A stretch of 12,967 nucleotides of DNA from Cellvibrionaceae bacterium (GTDB taxonomy: Bacteria > Pseudomonadota > Gammaproteobacteria > Pseudomonadales > Cellvibrionaceae), in assembly GCA_021151525.1 (NCBI GenBank), contig JAGKXD010000112.1:1-12967 (forward strand), in the 5' to 3' direction. The translations under genes were made by a program, and so were the position numbers. The notes beneath the pieces were generated by a model. That model was not told the origin of the DNA. It made no database searches and saw nothing but the letters and a program-made list of their open reading frames with translations. Below are positions 7,045 through 12,967 of the stretch, one piece after another (the stretch's first letter is position 1; each line of letters begins with the position of its first letter).

Positions 7045-8805
7045 TTAGCAGGGCAGTATGTTAGTGTCCATGGATAATAGCGCCTTCCAAGCCTCGGGAT
7101 CGTGAGTGCGTAACAGTTGTTCAAACTGGTCGTTCGCAATAGGTTTAGAGAATAGATAACCTTGCAATAAATCTGCACCGCATTCGCGACAAAATTTTGC
7201 CTGTTCCTTTGTTTCGACCCCTTCGACGACGATTTTCAAATTCAAGCTTTTCCCAAACACAATCATTGCGCGCAATATACGGCTGTCATTGATATTTTCA
7301 GGTACGCCTTGTACAAACGTTCGGTCTATTTTAAGTGTGCGTGCAGGCAGTGCTTTCAAATAGGCCATAGACGAATAGCCGGTGCCAAAATCATCAACCG
7401 ATATTTCGACGCCGTGGTTTTGTATTTGCTCTAAAAGTGCTGCAGCAGCAGAAAAATTTTCAATTAACACTGACTCTGTAATTTCTAATCCTATACAGGA
7501 GCCGGGCAGTTCAGTTTTGTCGAGGTCATTTTTTATGGCCGTATAAAGCTCATCATCCGTCAGCATTTGTGCGCATACATTTATGCGTATGCAAAATGAA
7601 TCGCTTACTAATTTTTGTGCGCGCCACTTTGACAATTGTTGGCATGCTTTCAGGCGGCTGCGCGAATCTATTTCTACGATTAACCCTATTTCTTCAGCAA
7701 GCCCAATAAACTCGCTAGGGGGCAAGACCCCACGACTTGGGTGATCCCAGCGAATCAAACTCTCTGCTCCAGAAATTTCTAGAGTCTTGGCATCGATGAT
7801 GGGCTGGTAATAAACAATGAAATGATCGGTGGGGATCAGTGAACGTAGCTCCTTTTCCATGCGGATGCGTTCTTGCACTTGAGCGTGAAGCGCTGAGGAA
7901 AAAAAATGATAATTATTTTTCCCATCACGTTTCGCACGATACATCGCTAAATCTGCGGCTTTGAGCATGTCACCTGCGTTATTTCCTGCATCGGGATAGG
8001 TTGCTACACCAATGCTGGCGGAAATATATTGCTCAGAATTTTTGATAATAATTGGTCTGCGTAGGTCTTCCAGTATGCGTTCCGCGAGTTGGATAATGGG
8101 ATCTTGCGATTCAAAATTGTGTGCAAGAATTGCAAACTCATCGCCACCTAAACGACACACAATATCTCCGTTACGTACTACGTGGAGTAAGCGGCGAGCA
8201 ACTTCTTTTAACAATTGATCGCCAGCGTCGTGCCCCATGCTGTCGTTAATTATTTTGAAATTATCCAAGTCGAGAAACAGTAGTGCAAGTTGATCATTTA
8301 AACGAGCTGCGCGCGGAATAGCGGTGCGCAAACTTTCATCAAAATAATATCGGTTTGCTAAACCTGTGAGAGAATCGTTTTCCGCAAGAGTGCGTAGCCG
8401 CTGGTGGCTTTCAAATAATTCGCGCTCAAGCAAATGGCGGGTGCGCGCATGAACAATGGCGCGTGTTAAGTGCTTGTGAGAAATTTCAGATTTAAAAAGT
8501 ACGTCTTGAGCGCCAGCTTCTATGCATTGCTGTTCAAGTAAATCGTCTTCTATTGCACCGGTTAGGATGATTATTGCTGCGTGGTGATTTGGGTGCCGTA
8601 CCATCAGTCGCAATGTATCTAGCCCATCCATATCTGGCAGACGATAGTCCAGTAAGACTGCATCAAAATCATCAGATTCAAATTCCGCTAAACCACCATT
8701 TGCCGAGGAAGCTTGGGTGATTTGAATATTCCATTCCGTTTTTTTAAACGTGCGAACAATAGCTTGGCGATCCAGTTCATTGTCGTCAATTAAGAGCAAT
8801 TTCAT
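7045..8805 (-). CDS. Response regulator with GGDEF and EAL domains (c-di-GMP turnover)
   Basis: 586 residues. A receiver domain (1-120) has acidic Asp7/Asp8, phosphoacceptor Asp53 in LLDYRLPDMDG, Thr82 and Lys105. A GGDEF domain (about 135-300) has an intact GGDEF at 220-224 and the inhibitory c-di-GMP site RNGD at 211-214, five residues upstream, so it should be an active, feedback-inhibited diguanylate cyclase. An EAL domain (about 315-570) keeps Asn409, Glu441 (EITES), DDFGTGYSS (471-479), Lys492 (LKIDRTFV), Glu528 (EGVE) and Gln548 (LQGY), but its signature reads ESL at 348-350. The catalytic Glu348 is kept, so phosphodiesterase activity is still likely. It is the last gene of the kinase operon, 21 nt after the preceding regulator, with GGGG 8 nt before the ATG. 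It probably converts the kinase signal into a change of c-di-GMP level; net direction cannot be read from sequence. Confidence 0.93.
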   Translation of the reverse strand: MKLLLIDDNELDRQAIVRTFKKTEWNIQITQASSANGGLAEFESDDFDAVLLDYRLPDMDGLDTLRLMVRHPNHHAAIIILTGAIEDDLLEQQCIEAGAQDVLFKSEISHKHLTRAIVHARTRHLLERELFESHQRLRTLAENDSLTGLANRYYFDESLRTAIPRAARLNDQLALLFLDLDNFKIINDSMGHDAGDQLLKEVARRLLHVVRNGDIVCRLGGDEFAILAHNFESQDPIIQLAERILEDLRRPIIIKNSEQYISASIGVATYPDAGNNAGDMLKAADLAMYRAKRDGKNNYHFFSSALHAQVQERIRMEKELRSLIPTDHFIVYYQPIIDAKTLEISGAESLIRWDHPSRGVLPPSEFIGLAEEIGLIVEIDSRSRLKACQQLSKWRAQKLVSDSFCIRINVCAQMLTDDELYTAIKNDLDKTELPGSCIGLEITESVLIENFSAAAALLEQIQNHGVEISVDDFGTGYSSMAYLKALPARTLKIDRTFVQGVPENINDSRILRAMIVFGKSLNLKIVVEGVETKEQAKFCRECGADLLQGYLFSKPIANDQFEQLLRTHDPEAWKALLSMDTNILPC

Positions 8806-8826
8806 TTGATGACCCCATTTCTGTAA

Positions 8827-9285
8827 CTAAACGACTGGATGCGGTATTTCTACGATGCGCCAATAATGATTAAGTAAACCAACCACCTGTAAAAAATCAT
8901 TATCCATTCGCTGCTTTAATAAATAGCCAGCGACATGTTCGCGATAGGCGGCAAAGATATCTTCATCAGACTTTGAGGTAGTTAACACAAATACAATTGA
9001 TTGCGTGAGCTTGGGATCAGAACGCAACTCTTCCAAAAATTCCAAACCATTCATGCGCGGCATATTTAAATCAAGCAGGATTATGTAAGGTGGAGGCACT
9101 CCATCAGCACGTAATATTTCGATAGCTTCTAGGCCGTCGCGAGCGCGATAAATGGGGTTTAGTAACTTTAGCTTTTGCAATGCACGCTTTAATGCGGTTG
9201 CGTCTATATCATCGTCTTCAACCATGAGTAAACTCACTTCCTTGCACTCATGGTTGGGGGTAGTTGGATAAACTCGCTCAATCAT
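8827..9285 (-). CDS. Single-domain response regulator, Rcp1-like
   Basis: 152 residues forming one receiver domain without output domain. Acidic residues are in VEDDDID (22-28), phosphoacceptor Asp72 is in LLDLNMPRMNG (70-80), the conserved Thr is in VLTTS (100-104) and Lys124 in YLLKQ. The LNMPRMNGLEFLEELR pattern and the C-terminal tail with FLQVVGLLNHYW are typical of the Rcp1/phytochrome-associated regulators. It probably takes phosphate from the upstream kinase and acts through protein contact or as a phosphate sink. The ATG at 9285 lies inside the kinase gene (8-bp overlap), with AAGGAG and AGGA just upstream, so translation is likely coupled. The start is chosen by this strong ribosome site. 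Confidence 0.93.
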   Translation of the reverse strand: MIERVYPTTPNHECKEVSLLMVEDDDIDATALKRALQKLKLLNPIYRARDGLEAIEILRADGVPPPYIILLDLNMPRMNGLEFLEELRSDPKLTQSIVFVLTTSKSDEDIFAAYREHVAGYLLKQRMDNDFLQVVGLLNHYWRIVEIPHPVV

Positions 9286-12200
9286 TTTCCTGTCTCCTTC
9301 GTATGGTTTTGGGCCAGCTAAAACTAAAACAGCTACCTCGCCCAGACGACTTTAATGTGACGTAACCGCCATAGGTTTCTATAATTTTTTTAATCAACGC
9401 TAAGCCCATACCACTACCTTCTAACTCGTCTCTCGGTTTTAACGTTTGGAACATGCCAAAAATACGAGAGTGGAATTTTTCTGGTATGCCAGGGCCATCA
9501 TCGCTCACACTAAACTCAAGATACCCGTTATCGAGTTGGCGCGAGCTAATTTGAATAATGCCTTCAGGTTTGTCGTGATGTTTTATAGCGTTAGAAAAAA
9601 GATTTCGAATAATGAGTTCGAAGGGTGTTACTAAGGTAGTGAATTTAGGAAGTTCATTGATACACTCCAAGCGTAGACCTGGTTTGTTGTTTTGTATTTC
9701 AAATATATCTATCGCCATTTGGTTGACGTCGATATCAATGATATTACCTTCCGTCTTTCCCGCTCGATAAAACAGCAGAAGGTCATCCAATAATTTTTCC
9801 ATACGTTGAATGCGATTGCGCAATAGCAATGTATGATCAGTGACGGCTGCAACTTCGTTCGCTGCCAAGTCTTCTTCAATCCACGTTGATAATTGCGCTA
9901 TGCCCCGCAATGGCGATTTTAAGTCGTGAGATGCGACATAGGCGAAGGTTTCTAGTTCTTTGTTGCTGCGCTCTAATTCTTGGTTGCTGTGTTCTAATTC
10001 TGATTGCCGTGATGCCAATATTTTTGCGGTTTCAATATATTCCGTAATATCGCGCTTAATAGCAGATATGCCAATAATATTTCCGTCTGCATCCTTAATG
10101 GGAGACAGTGTTATAGATACGTTGATGATACGGCCATCCTTGCAACGCCGGCGTGTTTCAAAATGTTTGATCACTTGCCCTGCGCGTACTTGAGCTAACA
10201 GCATTTCTTCCTCGTCAATGAGTTCTGGAGGAAAAACTAATTCTTTTATAGGGCGCCCGACAGTCTCTGCAGCGCTGTACCCAAATATGTTTTGAGCACC
10301 TAAATTCCAACTGGTAATAATACCCGTGGGCGTTTTACTAATGATTGCATCTTCAGAAAACTCCACAATTGCTGACCGCAAAATTTCTAAATTATGGATT
10401 TTCTCTAGAGCTCGCTCTTCGCGTGTAATATCTATATTGGTGCCCAGAATGCGCAATCTATTTTGGGCTGTGCGTTCGATTTTTGCCTTTGCTTGCAAGT
10501 TTTTAATGGTTCCATCGGGCTGAATAATTCGAAATTTGCACGATAATGGCGTCATGCTTTTTAAGGATGATTGAAATTGTTGTTCTGTATTCGCTAAATC
10601 GTTTGGATGAATGCATTGCTGCCATGCGTGATAGTTGTAAGTAAAGTAATTCTTGTTGCGCCCATAAATCTCGAACATAGCATCATTCCAGATCAACTTG
10701 TCATCATCGACCAAGTATTCCCAGACTCCAATTTGATTCACTCTTGTGGTGAGTTCCAGACGTTCACGGCTTTCATTTAAAGCGATGTTGGCGTTGCGGC
10801 GTTCGGTGATGTCAACGATAGACGCAAGTACTTTAATTCCATCTTTGGTGGTGACCGGTGCTAAACCTATTTCGAGTGGAAATTCTGTTCCATCTCGACG
10901 CAACCCAAATAGCTCACGTCCTGCGCCCATGGTTCGCGGAGATGGGTTGGTGAAATAGGATTCACGGTTGTGGGAATGAGCATTTGCCGCATCTTGCGGA
11001 ATGAGTTGTTCAATTGACTTGCCTAATAATTCTTTGCGGTCGTATCCAAAAATTTTCTCAGCTTGCAGGTTGACGATTTCAATAGTGCCCAGCTCATTAA
11101 CCATAATGATGCCGTTAGGCATGGCTTCTATAACCTGTAGCAATCGGGTTTCAAGATCTCTACGTGCCGCAAAGCTATCCTGAAATATTTCCAGTGCGCG
11201 AGCCATTTCTCCGATTTCATCCGGGTGGTCGCGATAGGGTATAGGCCAAGTTAATTTTTCGTTGGCTATAGCAAGCATCGTTTGGCGAATTTTATTCAGC
11301 GGTTGTGTTAATCCGCGAGTTATTAAGCTCGCAACCGTGAGTCCAGCGATAAGAAATGCAGTGACAATAACAATAACAAGTTGCCTAGCTTCATCTTCCG
11401 TGCGCGTAACAGATGTATTCAGATTAGCGATTTTCTGTTGGGCTGAATCAGCAATACGGTCGAGTATGTATTCAAGTGTGAGTACGTACTCTTTCCCATT
11501 GGCAATTGTACGTGCAGAAAAACTTTCAAAATTTCCGGTGTTTAATATTTGCCAGGATTCTAGAGTATATTTTTCCCATTGATCAATTTCATTTTCTAAG
11601 CTGCTAATTTTATCCTTAAGATCGGGGTCATTATTTTTAATCAATAAAATGCTGCCTTTAATTTTTTTAGAGGCGTTTTCCAAATCTCTTGGGATGTTGT
11701 AGCTGCCGGCCTTTTCTTTTTGAATTGCAATATTTTTGAGTTGTCTGTTAATGGCTATAACTTCGGTTTTAATTTTTTGTGTGGCATTACTGGTTTGCAA
11801 CGGGTTTTCGTAAAGCTCATGAGTAAGGGAAGACACAGTGTGGATTTGCATGAGCGCTACAGAACCTATAGCAATAACCAATATAGCCATAAATCCAAAT
11901 CCAATAACTATGCGGTTAAAAAAATTAAGTTGATTGAAGGCTTTAGTTGCTGGGTGATGAATATGAATAATGATTGCGATAGAGAAAATGCTCAATGCAA
12001 TAGCTGTGTGGGGTGCCATTTTAATTCCTAGCCAAACGAAGGCCGGTACTAAACCTATTCCATGACCGAGTATTGCAATAAGCGTAACTGTTAAATTCAC
12101 TAAATTTAGAAAGATAATGAAAATGGTGATGCGTGGTTGAATTGAGTTGAATAATAGTAGTGAAGTATTTAGCAGCATAAGGCAGACAGCTGTTGTGGGG

Positions 12201-12565
12201 GACATTAACCCACCATCTAATGCCATGCTTACAGGTTTTGAAATAAACCAATAGTTCACATTGAACGCAGGGCCGCCTAATGACTCTATAAAAGTGAGGG
12301 CGCTGATAATTACCATAATAACAGCGCAGCTGCGAACGACTAGCAATTGCTTTTGGAGTAATGCAATTAATGCAACGCCAGACAAAACAACACATATTGC
12401 TGAGTTGTAAGCCATTTTAGTAATGGTGTGATGTATAGTTCCGAAAGCGCTAGGCGAATGCCATGCATAAATTACGCTCATACCTAGCAGGCACAGAATT
12501 ATTGCAATTGTGGCAACGATCGGCTTGGTTCTTGAGACATGGGTAAAACTTTCTTGTGCATTCAT
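9278..12565 (-). CDS. Membrane sensor histidine kinase with 7-TM module, periplasmic helical domain, HAMP and three PAS domains
   Basis: 1095 residues. Hydrophobic segments lie near 15-36, 54-72, 76-95, 121-140, 146-168, 186-202 and 218-241; positive charges between them place the N-terminus inside. A mostly helical region (about 242-394), resembling four-helix-bundle sensors, would be periplasmic, followed by TM8 (395-417) and a HAMP domain (about 413-468). Three PAS domains follow (about 473-590, 600-716, 722-843; each ends in a PAC-like V/T-D-I-T pattern), then a short coiled coil with tandem HSNQELE/RSNKELE heptads. The catalytic part has phospho-acceptor His880 in SHDLKSPLRGI, the N-box with Asn992, DDGPGI (1022-1027) and GSGMGLAL (1050-1057). 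The HDLKSPLRGI type is seen in phytochrome-like kinases, but no bilin-binding GAF domain is present. The ligand is unknown. It heads the operon and has no own receiver, so it must signal through the two downstream regulators. The ribosome site before the ATG is weak. Confidence 0.92.
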   Translation of the reverse strand: MNAQESFTHVSRTKPIVATIAIILCLLGMSVIYAWHSPSAFGTIHHTITKMAYNSAICVVLSGVALIALLQKQLLVVRSCAVIMVIISALTFIESLGGPAFNVNYWFISKPVSMALDGGLMSPTTAVCLMLLNTSLLLFNSIQPRITIFIIFLNLVNLTVTLIAILGHGIGLVPAFVWLGIKMAPHTAIALSIFSIAIIIHIHHPATKAFNQLNFFNRIVIGFGFMAILVIAIGSVALMQIHTVSSLTHELYENPLQTSNATQKIKTEVIAINRQLKNIAIQKEKAGSYNIPRDLENASKKIKGSILLIKNNDPDLKDKISSLENEIDQWEKYTLESWQILNTGNFESFSARTIANGKEYVLTLEYILDRIADSAQQKIANLNTSVTRTEDEARQLVIVIVTAFLIAGLTVASLITRGLTQPLNKIRQTMLAIANEKLTWPIPYRDHPDEIGEMARALEIFQDSFAARRDLETRLLQVIEAMPNGIIMVNELGTIEIVNLQAEKIFGYDRKELLGKSIEQLIPQDAANAHSHNRESYFTNPSPRTMGAGRELFGLRRDGTEFPLEIGLAPVTTKDGIKVLASIVDITERRNANIALNESRERLELTTRVNQIGVWEYLVDDDKLIWNDAMFEIYGRNKNYFTYNYHAWQQCIHPNDLANTEQQFQSSLKSMTPLSCKFRIIQPDGTIKNLQAKAKIERTAQNRLRILGTNIDITREERALEKIHNLEILRSAIVEFSEDAIISKTPTGIITSWNLGAQNIFGYSAAETVGRPIKELVFPPELIDEEEMLLAQVRAGQVIKHFETRRRCKDGRIINVSITLSPIKDADGNIIGISAIKRDITEYIETAKILASRQSELEHSNQELERSNKELETFAYVASHDLKSPLRGIAQLSTWIEEDLAANEVAAVTDHTLLLRNRIQRMEKLLDDLLLFYRAGKTEGNIIDIDVNQMAIDIFEIQNNKPGLRLECINELPKFTTLVTPFELIIRNLFSNAIKHHDKPEGIIQISSRQLDNGYLEFSVSDDGPGIPEKFHSRIFGMFQTLKPRDELEGSGMGLALIKKIIETYGGYVTLKSSGRGSCFSFSWPKTIRRRQEND

Positions 12566-12747
12566 GCTTTATCTCTGCATCCATTAAATGAGATCAAGGC
12601 CACCAGATAGTTTGCGATTCATTTGTGTACGCGCAAAAAAATTGCAGTGCGACTCAGAATTTCTTTTTAAAACATAGTCAAGCGAGCTTTACACTGACGT
12701 AAGTTTTGGCTGAAGCCACACTATTAATTTCCCATCGTGTAGGGGGT

Positions 12748-12764
12748 TACACTAATTAAGTGTA
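12748..12764. promoter_or_regulatory. Palindrome TACACT-N5-AGTGTA, possible operator of the kinase operon
   Basis: Arms TACACT (12748-12753) and AGTGTA (12759-12764) are exact reverse complements around AATTA. The right arm coincides with the candidate minus-strand -10 hexamer, so a dimeric protein bound here would block or alter that promoter. About 185 nt upstream of the kinase ATG. The binding protein is unknown. Confidence 0.35.
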
Positions 12765-12766
12765 TA
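12756..12766 (-). promoter_or_regulatory. Sigma-S-like -10 element for the kinase operon
   Basis: On the minus strand TATACACTTAA matches KCTAYACTTAA at 10 of 11 positions, but the mismatch is the C that favours sigma S. The hexamer TACACT is 12764-12759. It predicts a start near 12752 and a leader of nearly 190 nt. The surrounding DNA is AT-rich, so a chance match is possible. Confidence 0.35.
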
Positions 12767-12967
12767 ACGTCTCTTCAAATAGTACAGTGAGTTGTTGTGT
12801 GAATGTTATTACGGCGCTTTACGCGCTATTTGTCATTACATTTTGTGTGGTTATTTATGAAAGATAAGAATGTTTTTAATAACTTTTCTAATTAAGTTTT
12901 TATTTTTTGTTTCTTTTGATTCAACTCTTTTTCCACATAACTATAAAGTATTTATTGATTTCTAGGT

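Larger units (their letters stand above)
12566..12967. other. AT-rich non-coding region upstream of the sensor kinase operon
   Basis: About 400 bases to the right edge with frequent stops in all frames and no convincing gene. It should hold the promoter of the minus-strand signalling operon. On the minus strand TTGACT at 12681-12676 is a good -35 but the hexamer 17 nt on (TCTGAG) is poor. The better candidate is the sigma-S-like element at 12756-12766. T-rich runs at 12869-12920 and a single DnaA-box-like TTTTCCACA near the right edge are not interpreted. Confidence 0.6.

Noticed and set aside
7042..7053. CCCT-TAGC-AGGG hairpin between the DUF1289 gene and the GGDEF-EAL gene
   Set aside because: The stem is only 4 bp and no T-run follows on either strand, so it is not a credible terminator.
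11720..12031. 103-residue plus-strand open frame and the 124-residue minus-strand frame at 12021-12395
   Set aside because: Both lie in other frames of the long kinase gene, whose membrane segments and domains are clear; they are shadows.
12676..12681. TTGACT as -35 of a minus-strand promoter for the kinase
   Set aside because: The hexamer at 17 nt spacing (TCTGAG) is a poor -10, so the pair is not convincing.
12857..12895. Short plus-strand open frame beginning ATGAAAGATAAG
   Set aside because: Only 12 codons, in AT-rich DNA and without a clear ribosome site.
12928..12940. DnaA-box-like TTTTCCACA near the right edge
   Set aside because: A single site with one mismatch, without further boxes or dnaA/dnaN genes; not evidence of an origin.

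Overview
The window looks like chromosomal DNA of a free-living gammaproteobacterium, most likely in or near the Cellvibrio/Pseudomonas side of the class. This is inferred from the gene families (aat, trxB, the prkA-yeaH-spoVR trio, a DUF1289 protein, a phytochrome-type histidine kinase with an Rcp1-like regulator), from Shine-Dalgarno starts and from moderate base composition. I cannot name a species. There is no sign of phage, insertion sequence, CRISPR array, tRNA or rRNA.

Layout from left to right. (1) Positions 1-454, minus strand: the N-terminal two thirds of aat (leucyl/phenylalanyl-tRNA-protein transferase), cut by the window edge. (2) Positions 455-791: a regulatory gap with a perfect inverted repeat and a sigma-S-like -10 element. 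(3) Positions 792-5620, plus strand: the stress operon prkA (serine kinase/AAA+), yeaH (DUF444, VWA-like) and spoVR/ycgB. A 14-bp perfect hairpin lies between the first two genes and a 4-bp ATGA overlap joins the last two. (4) A bidirectional terminator at 5635-5664 is shared with the convergent trxB (5679-6626, minus). (5) A divergent promoter region leads to a small four-cysteine DUF1289 gene (6837-7037, plus). (6) Positions 7045-12565, minus strand: a three-gene signalling operon read right to left, consisting of a 1095-residue membrane histidine kinase, a single-domain response regulator (8-bp overlap) and a REC-GGDEF-EAL protein (21-nt gap). (7) Positions 12566-12967: an AT-rich non-coding stretch that probably carries the promoter of the signalling operon.

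How the genes work together. PrkA, YeaH and SpoVR form a conserved but incompletely understood module made in stationary phase and starvation. The kinase operon on the right has no receiver domain in the kinase itself, so phosphate from His880 could go to either of two receivers: one without an output domain (Rcp1-like) and one that should make and/or break down cyclic di-GMP. This makes a compact branched two-component/c-di-GMP pathway.

The points most worth a second look are: the prkA operon sitting on the opposite strand inside the otherwise common trxB-aat neighbourhood; the long intercistronic hairpin; sigma-S-like -10 motifs in front of three transcription units, one of them overlapped by a palindrome; the ESL variant of the EAL motif; and the seven-helix N-terminal module of the kinase, which carries a repeated M-S/A-P-x-T-A helix motif. 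I did not find a clearly new biological system; the strongest candidate for undescribed biology is the kinase/regulator/c-di-GMP operon.
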